A DNA stretch of 64,000 nt. Source: CAYQQU01 sp964419545 (lineage in GTDB: Bacteria; Bacteroidota; Bacteroidia; Chitinophagales; Saprospiraceae). Below are positions 44,003 through 51,369 of this stretch, in pieces. Each line of letters opens with the position of its first letter. The stretch's first letter is position 1. The stretch is from NCBI GenBank assembly GCA_964419545.1, contig CAYQQU010000025.1:1-64000 (forward strand), given 5' to 3'. Under the pieces are notes generated by a model that saw nothing but the letters and a program-made list of their open reading frames with translations, was not told the DNA's origin and did no database searches. Position numbers and translations under genes: made by a program.

Positions 44003-44046
44003 AAAACGCCATTCCCGATGCTCCGGGGATGGCGTTTTGGTTTTTG
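44003..44046 (+). terminator. Intrinsic terminator after sucD
   Basis: AAAACGCCAT (44003-44012) pairs perfectly with ATGGCGTTTT (44029-44038), extended inward by TCCC/GGGA-like pairs with one mismatch; GG and five T's follow. The A-rich left arm would also allow minus-strand termination. Confidence 0.9.
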
Positions 44047-44081
44047 CGTAAACTTCGTACGGAAGAACAGCAGAACGCCGG

Positions 44082-44100
44082 TCGTAGTTTACAACTACGA
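44082..44100. repeat. Palindrome TCGTAGTT-tac-AACTACGA, copy 1
   Basis: Eight-base arms around a three-base spacer. A longer copy occurs 84 bases downstream at 44166-44186. Confidence 0.75.
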
Positions 44101-44165
44101 AGCGTACTATTCATCGAATATTTCCCCCGCTTCGTAGGAATAAACCCCCGAAAATACCCCCGCGC

Positions 44166-44186
44166 TTCGTAGTTTGCAACTACGAA
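44166..44186. repeat. Palindrome TTCGTAGTT-tgc-AACTACGAA, copy 2
   Basis: Nine-base perfect arms around TGC. Both copies lie between the sucD terminator and the next gene. A further partial motif CTTCGTAGGAA is at 44130-44140. Confidence 0.8.
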
Positions 44187-44237
44187 CCAAGCCTACCCGG
44201 CACAATATTTGATTTTAATCAAAACTCAGGATTTTCG

Positions 44238-44876
44238 GTGAAACGGCTACTCTTCCTGTTCGTCAAGCTACTCTTTCTCTTCGTATTGCCCTTCTGGCTG
44301 CTGATCCGGGGTTCCGTCTACCTGCACGAGCAGTACGTGTTGTCAGCCTGGAGCGCTATCGGTGGCGGCGTTTTGCTGAGTGCTGCTTTAATATTCCTCT
44401 ATCTCGCTTATTTGCGACGAATCTGGCTGGGGCGCACTTTCGGCCTGCGCCGCACCTATGCTTTGGCTCTGGCCCTGGTCGTCGTCTATTGTCTGCCCTG
44501 TCTGTTTTTCCTCTCTGCCACGAACGCCAAGCACGAGTCGGTGCGCGAAGAATTTACCCGCCTGCATCCGGTATTGCGCCTGGGCGTCAGCACCGTCATT
44601 TTCCTCGACCAATCCTTGCTGATCACCGATGCCGACCGCCGGCCGGAAGATTACGGCCGAATGGGCCTGCCCGTCAACAACCGCTCCCTGCACTACCGGC
44701 AGAGCAGCGGCTACGCCCACGCCGTGGACATCCGCACCATCGGCCGCGGACCGATACGCAACGGCCTGCTGAGCCTGTACTTCCGCCTGATGGGCTTCCA
44801 GACGCTGCGGCACACGGGTACGGCGGATCATCTGCACGTCTCGCTTTATAGCCATGATCGGCCGGGGGGGAGGTAG
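44238..44876 (+). CDS. Membrane protein with possible M15-like peptidase motifs
   Basis: The 212-residue product starts with GTG at 44238 (VKRLLFLFVKLLFLFVLPFW) and has about three N-terminal hydrophobic segments. Its C-terminal half contains SLHYRQSSGYAHAVDIRTIG and later GTADHLHVSLY. This recalls the zinc motif of M15/VanX-type D,D-peptidases (SxHxxGxAxD, then a later H near HxH), though the spacing differs (H-x(9)-H-x-x-D). It could be an envelope peptidase or a structural relative that has lost activity. It stands alone; no operon partners. Confidence 0.45.
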   Translation: MKRLLFLFVKLLFLFVLPFWLLIRGSVYLHEQYVLSAWSAIGGGVLLSAALIFLYLAYLRRIWLGRTFGLRRTYALALALVVVYCLPCLFFLSATNAKHESVREEFTRLHPVLRLGVSTVIFLDQSLLITDADRRPEDYGRMGLPVNNRSLHYRQSSGYAHAVDIRTIGRGPIRNGLLSLYFRLMGFQTLRHTGTADHLHVSLYSHDRPGGR

Positions 44877-44919
44877 GAAGGGAGAAAATAATCCGGACTA
44901 GATCGGTTGCTCAAGACTA

Positions 44920-45504
44920 CTACCGCAGCGCCATAAATACCGCGATCAGCAGCAGGATGATAAAGGTGACGAGAATGTAGAAGGAAACGCTGTTATCCGC
45001 CTTGCTGTGCAGTTTTTTCATCGCCTCCAGCCAGTCACCGCCCAGCTTTTTGCCCAGCGGCTCGTGCAGCATGACGAAGTAGATGGGATGGCCGTGGCGC
45101 TCCTGGTCGCCGTGCTTTTGCAGGATGAAGAAGTCGTTGTCGAGGAAAGCCAGGTCGAAGAGTTCGCCTTCCGCTTTGTTGCGGCCGGAGATCAGCAGCT
45201 TATTGGAGGCGGCCATATAGCTCCAGGTACCCGTGAAGACATCACCGTCTACTACGCGCAGGTACTCGTTGTCTTCATCTTCGCTCGCTTTTTCTTTGAA
45301 GATGTGGAGCACCGTCCCCTGGAAGTCGTCATCGTCGCGGTATTCCAGCCATCCTTTATTGATGTAGAATTTCTGTTCGCGCAAGTCTTCACTCCACGGC
45401 TTGACGTCCCCCAGGATCTGCTTGAGGGATTTGTCGAGGCTCTCCGCCGTCGGCACCGGCTTGACGACCGAGCGGCTGATGCGGTCCAAGAGTTTGTTCT
45501 CCAA
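44920..45504 (-). CDS. Uncharacterised protein with C-terminal membrane anchor
   Basis: The 194-residue product is mostly soluble with many charged residues, and ends in one hydrophobic helix (VSFYILVTFIILLLIAVFMA) near the C-terminus, consistent with a tail-anchored inner-membrane protein. The middle part has beta-rich character (GTWSYMAASNKLLISGRNKA; LFDLAFLDNDFFILQKHGDQ). I do not recognise the family. ATG at 45504. It is separate from the crtZ gene, whose stop lies 53 bases upstream. Confidence 0.65.
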   Translation of the reverse strand: MENKLLDRISRSVVKPVPTAESLDKSLKQILGDVKPWSEDLREQKFYINKGWLEYRDDDDFQGTVLHIFKEKASEDEDNEYLRVVDGDVFTGTWSYMAASNKLLISGRNKAEGELFDLAFLDNDFFILQKHGDQERHGHPIYFVMLHEPLGKKLGGDWLEAMKKLHSKADNSVSFYILVTFIILLLIAVFMALR

Positions 45505-45556
45505 AGTGATTTAAGGTTTGTCCTACCTCAATATAAGGAAAGTTTCCGTTCCCTTT

Positions 45557-46030
45557 TTACCATTCGGAGCGTTTACGAAAATATTTAGGATTGACGATCA
45601 ACAGCCCAAACGACTCACAATCCTCCTTCGTCTGTCTGGCGTGATGGGCGCCGTGGGCTCGCAGGATGGCCCGGGAATAGCGATTGTCGAGCTGCTGGAA
45701 CCACTTGAATCGCCGGTGGATGTACACGTCGTGGATGAGAAAATAGATCATGCCGTAGATGGAAATGCCGATGCCGACGAAGAGGAGCCAGAAATACCCA
45801 GGCGTCGAGAGGCCGACAATATAGGAAAAGGCGCTGGGTATGGCGAAGACCAGAAAGAACAGGTCGTTGCGCTCGAAAAAGCCGTCTTTGTGATGATGGG
45901 GCTTGTGGTGGTCGGCGTGCCAGTTCCACAGAAAGCCGTGCATGATGTACTTGTGGGCGAACCAGGCGACAAATTCCATGGCGACGACGGACGCCAGGGT
46001 GATGGCTGTGTATAACAGTATTGTTGCCAT
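45557..46030 (-). CDS. crtZ: Beta-carotene hydroxylase CrtZ-type
   Basis: CrtZ adds 3-hydroxyl groups to beta-ionone rings. The 157-residue protein has four membrane segments and the four His motifs of the diiron hydroxylase: HKYIMH, HADHH, HDVYIHRR and HGAHH. This set is diagnostic of the CrtZ/fatty-acid hydroxylase group. It follows cruF by 116 bases and probably has its own promoter (see 46099). Confidence 0.94.
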   Translation of the reverse strand: MATILLYTAITLASVVAMEFVAWFAHKYIMHGFLWNWHADHHKPHHHKDGFFERNDLFFLVFAIPSAFSYIVGLSTPGYFWLLFVGIGISIYGMIYFLIHDVYIHRRFKWFQQLDNRYSRAILRAHGAHHARQTKEDCESFGLLIVNPKYFRKRSEW

Positions 46031-46098
46031 AATTAAAGGTATTCTGTTTTTTCAAATGCTGGCGTAGGTGTTGTACGGCCGATCTTCAGATTATTTTA

Positions 46099-46106
46099 CA
46101 AAAATA
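46099..46106 (-). promoter_or_regulatory. -7 box of the crtZ gene
   Basis: On the minus strand this reads TATTTTTG, a perfect TAnnTTTG, about 69 bases before the crtZ ATG. A TTG (plus-strand CAA at 46132) lies 25 bases further upstream, which is a little too far. Confidence 0.4.
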
Positions 46107-46146
46107 ATGGGTCCTGGACATTATTTGATTGCAATCGGTCGGGCGA

Positions 46147-46863
46147 CTACGCCAAAACCAGAACCAAAAAAAAGACGAATTGCCAAATAAACAATGCGAT
46201 ACCGACTTTGTTCCTTACGTCGCCCAGCCAGTGCATGAAAAGCAACAGGAGCGGCCAGGCCACTACAAACCAGCCCAGGTAGTTCTGCAGCGGGATCTCC
46301 GCGCCGGCCCAGGTCCAGAAGCCGTAGCGCACGGCTACCGGTTCGATGAGCAGGTCGAGCCCTACCATCAGGGCGGCGGCCAGGGTCGCTTTCAGCCATT
46401 TCGGCAGGCGCGACCCCAGTTCGTTGACGGTGACGCCCGCTCCATAGCTGACGATCACCCAGTTGACGCCGATCATCAGCGGCGTGCCCCACAGCTTCCA
46501 CCCCAGCACCCGGCCGTAGACGTATTCGCCGAAAAGGAGGCCCGTTTGTACGCCGAAGAGCTCCGCGCCGAAGCCTACGGCGTAAGCGATGCCGAGGTAG
46601 GCGATCGATCGCTGATCCCAGCGGGGATGGCGCCAGAGCACCAGCGCCAGGGTGACCAGCAAATTGATGGGCGTCAGCAGGATAAAATCCGGATGCAGCC
46701 GCGTCAGGATACCCACTATTCCCACCGAAAACAGGATGGAAATAACGGCGATGGCCCGGTTGTCGGGCGTATTCCAGGGGGCGGAAACGAAGCGGTTCAG
46801 CTGCTGCATGGCCGTTTGGAATGCGGAATGGATAACTGGGTTCTGGGTTTTTTGTTTTGTCAT
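46147..46863 (-). CDS. cruF: Carotenoid biosynthesis protein CruF-type (1,2-hydratase)
   Basis: This 238-residue multi-span membrane protein belongs to the CruF/DUF422 family, which hydrates the 1,2 double bond of the psi-end of carotenoids. Conserved stretches include YAVGFGAELFGVQTGLLFGE, VYGRVLGWKLWGTPLMIGVN and IEPVAVRYGFWTWAGAEIPL, QNYLGWFVVAW. Its ATG overlaps the crtD stop by four bases (ATGA), so the two are translationally coupled. Confidence 0.9.
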   Translation of the reverse strand: MTKQKTQNPVIHSAFQTAMQQLNRFVSAPWNTPDNRAIAVISILFSVGIVGILTRLHPDFILLTPINLLVTLALVLWRHPRWDQRSIAYLGIAYAVGFGAELFGVQTGLLFGEYVYGRVLGWKLWGTPLMIGVNWVIVSYGAGVTVNELGSRLPKWLKATLAAALMVGLDLLIEPVAVRYGFWTWAGAEIPLQNYLGWFVVAWPLLLLFMHWLGDVRNKVGIALFIWQFVFFLVLVLA

Positions 46864-48317
46864 GTCGCCATGATTTCATCCACGATGCGGGCTGAAAGCA
46901 GGCAGAGCGGGATGCCGCCGCCGGGGTGTACGCTGCCGCCGCAAAAATAAAGATTTTTGATGCGACTGGAAAAATTGGCGTGCCGCATGAAGGCGGCCAT
47001 GCGGTCGTTGGAGCTCGTGCCGTAGAGGGCGCCGAGGTGGGAGCGCGTCTGGCTCTGGATGCGGCGCGGGTCGAGGGTTTCTTCGCATTCGATCAGGTCG
47101 GCGAGATCGACGCCCAGCCGGCGGCTCAGCTTTTCGATGACCCGGCGGCGGGTGCGGGCGATGAGCGCGTCCCAGTCCTGCCCGTCATCGTACGGGGCGT
47201 TGATCATGGTAAACCAGTTCTCGCAGCCTGCCGGTGCATCGGTGGGCGTATACTTGGACGTGACGTTGACGTAAACCGTGGGATCGTCGCCGATATCGCC
47301 GGCCTCGAGCCGGTCGAACTCATGCCGGTAGTCGTTGCTGAAAAAGATATTGTGCAGGTCGAGTTCCGGAAAGCGACGGCGCACGCCCCAGTAAAAAATC
47401 AGGGCCGAGGTCGACTTGCGCTGCCGCAGGATGCGTTCCGGCCGGCGCCGGCCGGGCAGCAATTGCCGGTAGGTGAAGAAGACGTCCATATTGCTGATGA
47501 TGCGATCGAAGGGAAGCTCTTCATTCGCCACTCGCAGCGAAACCGCCCGCCGTTCCCGTACGCCGATCTCCTGCACCGGCTGCTCGAAATGGAACCGCAC
47601 GCCGAGCTGCTTTGCCAGCTCGTAGATGCTGCGGGTGATGCTGTACATGCCGCCTTCCGGATAGAAAGCGCCGATGCGATGCTCGAAATGGGGAATAATG
47701 CTGAGCAGTCCGGGCGCTTTGTAGGGATTGGAGCCGTTGTAAGTGGCGAAGCGGTTGAACAGCTGCACCAGCTTGGGGTGTTCGGCCAGGCGTTCGTGCA
47801 CCCGGTTCATGCTCGTAAACAGGTCGAGCGTGGGAATGCGCAGCATGGCGCGGGCCACCGAAAGGTTAGTCCAGGTGTCGAGGCGATGCAGTGATTTTTC
47901 CAGGAAGATGCGACCGGTGAGCCGGTATTTGCGCTCGCTGTCGGCGAGGAGGCGATGGACCCGCTCGGCCGGCAGCTCCAGCTTCTCGGAGACTTCGCGG
48001 GCAAAGGCGTCGATCTCGGCGTGCGCCTGCAGCTGCGCGCCGTCGTCCCAGAAATAATTGCAGACTACGGGCAGCCGCTGGTAGCGAAAATGCTGCCCGG
48101 CGTCTTTTCCCGCCAGCGCAAACAGCTCATCGACGTACTGCGGCATGGTGAACAGGGACGGGCCGAAATCAAAGCGATAGCCGTCGAGCGAAAATTCGGT
48201 GAGCTTGCCGCCCGGCCCGCTCTGGGCTTCAAATACATCCACTTCGTAGCCGCGGGCCGCCATCCGTACGGCCGACGCTAGGCCGGCGACGCCCGCTCCG
48301 ATAATTCCTATACGCAA
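46860..48317 (-). CDS. crtD: 1-hydroxycarotenoid 3,4-desaturase (CrtD-type)
   Basis: This FAD-dependent desaturase of the CrtI/CrtD family introduces the 3,4 double bond into a hydroxylated psi-end. The N-terminal nucleotide-binding motif is LRIGIIGAGVAGLASAVRMA, then YEVDVFEAQSGPGGK, and the C-terminal FCGGSVHPGGGIPLCLLSAR. From the TTG at 48317 the product is 485 residues, the usual length. No ATG is available; the other TTG, at 48401, adds 28 residues before the FAD motif with no family support. CrtD rather than CrtI is inferred from the pairing with CruF and CrtZ. Confidence 0.85.
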   Translation of the reverse strand: MRIGIIGAGVAGLASAVRMAARGYEVDVFEAQSGPGGKLTEFSLDGYRFDFGPSLFTMPQYVDELFALAGKDAGQHFRYQRLPVVCNYFWDDGAQLQAHAEIDAFAREVSEKLELPAERVHRLLADSERKYRLTGRIFLEKSLHRLDTWTNLSVARAMLRIPTLDLFTSMNRVHERLAEHPKLVQLFNRFATYNGSNPYKAPGLLSIIPHFEHRIGAFYPEGGMYSITRSIYELAKQLGVRFHFEQPVQEIGVRERRAVSLRVANEELPFDRIISNMDVFFTYRQLLPGRRRPERILRQRKSTSALIFYWGVRRRFPELDLHNIFFSNDYRHEFDRLEAGDIGDDPTVYVNVTSKYTPTDAPAGCENWFTMINAPYDDGQDWDALIARTRRRVIEKLSRRLGVDLADLIECEETLDPRRIQSQTRSHLGALYGTSSNDRMAAFMRHANFSSRIKNLYFCGGSVHPGGGIPLCLLSARIVDEIMAT

Positions 48318-48539
48318 TGTTCTTCTTTTTGAGTTGTTTATCCCATCAACAATCGTCTCTGCGTTATGTTGTAAAGTCGCTAGGGAGAAGTTAATTCCCA
48401 AAAAGAAAGCGGCAAAGGGGCATCATTTCTTGCGATCAATGCGTTTTGGCGTGGGAAATTCATAAAAATTTTTAATGGCTAACGACGGGCCGGCAACAAT
48501 TTTCATCCGTTCTTTTCATTTCTATAGAAACAGTCTTCC

Positions 48540-48547
48540 TATTTTTG
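48540..48547 (+). promoter_or_regulatory. -7 box before the TPR protein gene
   Basis: TATTTTTG is a perfect match to TAnnTTTG, 53 bases before the ATG at 48601. No clear TTG lies 19-21 bases upstream, but the region is T-rich. Confidence 0.5.
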
Positions 48548-48600
48548 CTAACCTTTCATGGTCAAAGAGATTTCATTCGATAACCTAAACAACAGAGACA

Positions 48601-49422
48601 ATGGGGAAATTCTCATTCAATGTATTGCTAGTAGCCATCTTCGCTTTTCTTGGTTTTTCCACCGCCGTTCAGGCGCAGGAAGAAAGCCCCTCGCCGGTTA
48701 GCCTCTACAACGACGGGCTGGCCAAGCTGAAGGAAAAAGCGTATTCGGAGGCCCTTCCGCTTTTCGAGCAAGCCATCGAGGCCGCCGATCCGGAAGAAGA
48801 GTCGGAAGCCAAAGTGATTCAGCTTTCCAAGCGCAACGGCTCGATCGCCGCTTATAAAGTAGGCAACAGCATGCGCAAAGAAGAAAAATACGATGAAGCG
48901 CTGAAGGCCTTTACCACCGGCATCGAGTTCAACCCGGGCTTTTACGCCAACTACATCGGTAAAGCGCAGACCCTCGAAGGCCAGGGGGAGGACCTACAGG
49001 CCGTAACCGCCTACGTGGAAGCCGCCGAAGCATCTCAAAAAGCCGGCAAAGCAGATAAGCACGAACAGCTGCTGAGCAAGGCTTCCAATTTTGCCGCCAA
49101 AGCCTATGCCGACAAGAAATGGGACGAAACCATCGAGCTGGCGGAAGCCTTCCTGGAAACTCAGGAATCAGCCGATACGCATTACTACCTGGCCGTAGCC
49201 CTGAAGGAGAAAGGCCAGGGCGATAAAGCCATCGCCCACGCCGAAAAAGGCATGGAACTGGAAACCGGCTCCGACAAGGGCCGCTACCTCTACACCAAAG
49301 CGGAAGTGCTGGAAAGCATGGGTAAAACCGACGAAGCCGCCGCTACCTACAGCCAGATCACGAGCGGCAAGTACGCCGAGCGCGCCAAGTATAAGGCGGA
49401 TCAGCTGAATGGCGGGAAGTAG
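48601..49422 (+). CDS. Secreted tetratricopeptide-repeat protein
   Basis: The 273-residue product begins with a signal peptide (MGKFSFNVLLVAIFAFLGFS, cut probably after VQA-Q). It contains about four TPR-type helix pairs, seen in YNDGLAKLKEKAYSEALPLF, KEEKYDEALKAFTTGIEFNP, GEDLQAVTAYVEAAEASQKA and the last with SMGKTDEAAATYSQI. TPR proteins serve as scaffolds; no enzyme domain is present. It is probably periplasmic. A strong terminator follows. Confidence 0.85.
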   Translation: MGKFSFNVLLVAIFAFLGFSTAVQAQEESPSPVSLYNDGLAKLKEKAYSEALPLFEQAIEAADPEEESEAKVIQLSKRNGSIAAYKVGNSMRKEEKYDEALKAFTTGIEFNPGFYANYIGKAQTLEGQGEDLQAVTAYVEAAEASQKAGKADKHEQLLSKASNFAAKAYADKKWDETIELAEAFLETQESADTHYYLAVALKEKGQGDKAIAHAEKGMELETGSDKGRYLYTKAEVLESMGKTDEAAATYSQITSGKYAERAKYKADQLNGGK

Positions 49423-49485
49423 GACCGGGATATCCGGGATGAGCCAGGATTTCCGGGAAGGACCGGATGTCACGGGCTAAACGTA

Positions 49486-49525
49486 CAAAAACAGGAAAGG
49501 ACGCACTTTCCTGTTTTTGTTTTTT
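49486..49525 (+). terminator. Intrinsic terminator after the TPR gene
   Basis: CAAAAACAGGAAAG (49486-49499) and CTTTCCTGTTTTTG (49506-49519) are perfect complements with a six-base loop, followed by six T's. The 14-pair stem is unusually long. Confidence 0.92.
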
Positions 49526-49528
49526 GAC

Positions 49529-49548
49529 CTATGAATAATTCGGGTTTA
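49529..49548. repeat. Dispersed repeat, single arm (variant)
   Basis: CTATGAATAATTCGGGTTTA matches CCATGAATAATCCGGGTTAA at 17 of 20 positions. It sits between the convergent TPR gene and the gene at 49560. Confidence 0.6.
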
Positions 49549-49559
49549 CGGTCTTGCAT

Positions 49560-50336
49560 TTACTCAAACCCCCACTTCTTCGTCGGCACCAGAATGCCGT
49601 ACAGCTTATTCACTTCTATGGTGGGGTTGTCCACAAATTGATTTTGGTACATGATGGAAATCGGTTCGACGTCCTGCTGGGAGATGCGGTAGAGGGTCAG
49701 GTGATTCCAGTCGCTCCTGCTTTTGATTTCAAAAATTTCTCCGTCGGGCAACACTTTCTCCGCCGGTACGCAGAGGGCGATCGCTTGTTGAACGGTTACC
49801 TGGTCGTACTGGCCAAACTGGTCTTTTAACCTCACGGCAGCATCTGCATTGGGGCCGTTGGGAATGTAGTAGCAGACGTAATGGTCCGCTCCGTTGGGAA
49901 AAGGATGGAAAATCGGCTCGATTTTCTGGGTTGGCGTCAGCAGCCAGCGGGCGTCTTCTGTCGTGACTTCGATCTGCCCTTCCGTAAATTGATTGGAGAT
50001 CGTAACGAGGCGCGTGACGTGTTCTTTCCCTTCGATGGGATGGACGGTAAAATGCCGGTCTTCGTTCGCGATTTTTTCTGTGTTGCCGTTCATTTTCTTT
50101 TCTACCGGTACGGCAAAATAACGGGGTTCCATCACCGCAACCGATTCGACGCCGAATGCGCCCTCTTCGAATTGGTCGTTGAAGTCAACCGAAGCGATCT
50201 GGTTGGTGAGCTGATCGGATTGGTAAAGCAGGTAGTGGTTGTAACAAGCGTTGAACAACAGGATCGTCAGCAAGGCGATCGGGCCCATGATCATCCCCCA
50301 GGGAAAGGGATGGTGGGCGGTTTTTGAGGTTTTCAT
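49560..50336 (-). CDS. Probable surface/periplasmic protein with two similar beta domains
   Basis: The 258-residue product has one N-terminal hydrophobic segment (GMIMGPIALLTILLFNACYN); the LFNAC could be a lipobox. The body has two similar halves, each with an HxxxY or RYF start and a QF-x-x-x-x-V stretch and a C-terminal LCVPAEK or ILVPTKK (DHYVCYYIPNG...DQFGQYDQVTVQQAIALCVP; HLTLYRI...NQFVDNPTIEVNKLYGILVP). This resembles the DUF7450-type domain; the resemblance is from memory. Function unknown. Confidence 0.6.
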   Translation of the reverse strand: MKTSKTAHHPFPWGMIMGPIALLTILLFNACYNHYLLYQSDQLTNQIASVDFNDQFEEGAFGVESVAVMEPRYFAVPVEKKMNGNTEKIANEDRHFTVHPIEGKEHVTRLVTISNQFTEGQIEVTTEDARWLLTPTQKIEPIFHPFPNGADHYVCYYIPNGPNADAAVRLKDQFGQYDQVTVQQAIALCVPAEKVLPDGEIFEIKSRSDWNHLTLYRISQQDVEPISIMYQNQFVDNPTIEVNKLYGILVPTKKWGFE

Positions 50337-50651
50337 TTGTGGTTGGTTTTGATTAGAGAATATTCCTCACAGCCTTCGGGCTGCTCCGTATAAATCGAGA
50401 TGACTAATGAGGAATACTTTTCGGTGGGCGCCGGCCTTGAGTGAAGAGATGGACTCGGCCAATTGTAAATATAATCGAATAGGCTGAAAGCCTGAATGAT
50501 TTTTGTCAATCAGGGTTTTTCTTCTTGCTTTCTATATTTTTACCCGGATCACTCAAGAGACGGACTTCCGTTCTTTAACCCGGATTATTCATGGATTCAT
50601 CAATTAAGAAGAACCCATGAATAATCCGGGTTAATGGCCTTATTGACAGGA
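50337..50651. other. 315-base intergenic region with inverted repeats
   Basis: It holds an inverted pair TATTCCTCA (50361-50369) / TGAGGAATA (50408-50416), an A/T-rich middle and the perfect dispersed inverted repeat at 50575-50634. No gene seen. Confidence 0.65.
50575..50634. repeat. Dispersed inverted repeat, perfect 20-base arms
   Basis: TTAACCCGGATTATTCATGG (50575-50594) and CCATGAATAATCCGGGTTAA (50615-50634) are exact reverse complements with a 20-base loop. This is the best copy of the family found at 1388, 13467, 49529 and 57938. It lies just after the 3' end of the pRiA4b-type gene. Confidence 0.9.
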
Positions 50652-51323
50652 TCAGGTCATCTGAAACACCCCGTCCCGCTCTTCGTCAAACGTGCCTCCC
50701 ATATATCCGCAGACGCCCATGCGCGGGGAATTGACTACCGGCAGGGTAGCCTCTTCGTCAATCATATCTTCTGATAGGTGTTGCTCAAAGCAATCATCGC
50801 AGAAAAAAGCGGGTCCGTCTGTCTCGTAATGGTCCGTGGGGTAGGTCGTAGCCGGTTGTTTACCGCAGCTTTGGCACCAGATTTCGAGCGGTTCGTTACG
50901 GGAGATCAGCCAGAAGCCCGGTTCCATATCCAGGCGGTGTTTGCCGACTACTTTCACCGTCAGTTCGGTCGTGGAACCGAAATCGTATTCGTAGAACAAA
51001 GCTGCGCCTTTTTTAAATATTGTGCCGGCGGCAAGGTCCATCGAAAGCGCTTCCCAGGGTCTGCCAATGCTGAATTGACTGAGGTGCCCGCAGCACTCCA
51101 GCCAGATGGCGCGCAAAAACTGGTCGAGCTCGTAAAGGGTGTTGGTCTCGTGAACCAACAGGTTTAAAAAGTAGGGCCCGTTTTCTACGCGTAGGTGGAA
51201 AAAGCGTTTGCCCCCCGGTTTTTCTTCCTCCGCGAGGTGCTTGCTCAGGTGCCGTCCGATGCCGCGTTTGCTGAGGATGCGGTCGCAAAAGGAGCAGGCG
51301 CCCTTTGATTTCAGGTAGTCCAT
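50652..51323 (-). CDS. pRiA4b ORF-3 family protein with flanking zinc fingers
   Basis: The 223-residue product, from the ATG at 51323, has the core of the plasmid pRiA4b ORF-3 family: LYELDQFLRAIWLECCGHLS and ALFYEYDFGSTTELTVKVVG (family YxYDFGDxWxH). At the N-terminus is CSFCDRILSKRGIGRHLSKH, a C2H2-like finger. At the C-terminus CQSCGK and CDDCFEQH form a second zinc-binding pair. The family often accompanies mobile elements, but its function is unclear. The frame goes up to a TTG at 51341. Confidence 0.8.
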   Translation of the reverse strand: MDYLKSKGACSFCDRILSKRGIGRHLSKHLAEEEKPGGKRFFHLRVENGPYFLNLLVHETNTLYELDQFLRAIWLECCGHLSQFSIGRPWEALSMDLAAGTIFKKGAALFYEYDFGSTTELTVKVVGKHRLDMEPGFWLISRNEPLEIWCQSCGKQPATTYPTDHYETDGPAFFCDDCFEQHLSEDMIDEEATLPVVNSPRMGVCGYMGGTFDEERDGVFQMT

Positions 51324-51369
51324 ATCGTCGGTCCTTTTCAAGAAAAGGTACGAAAAAATAAACTTCTAT

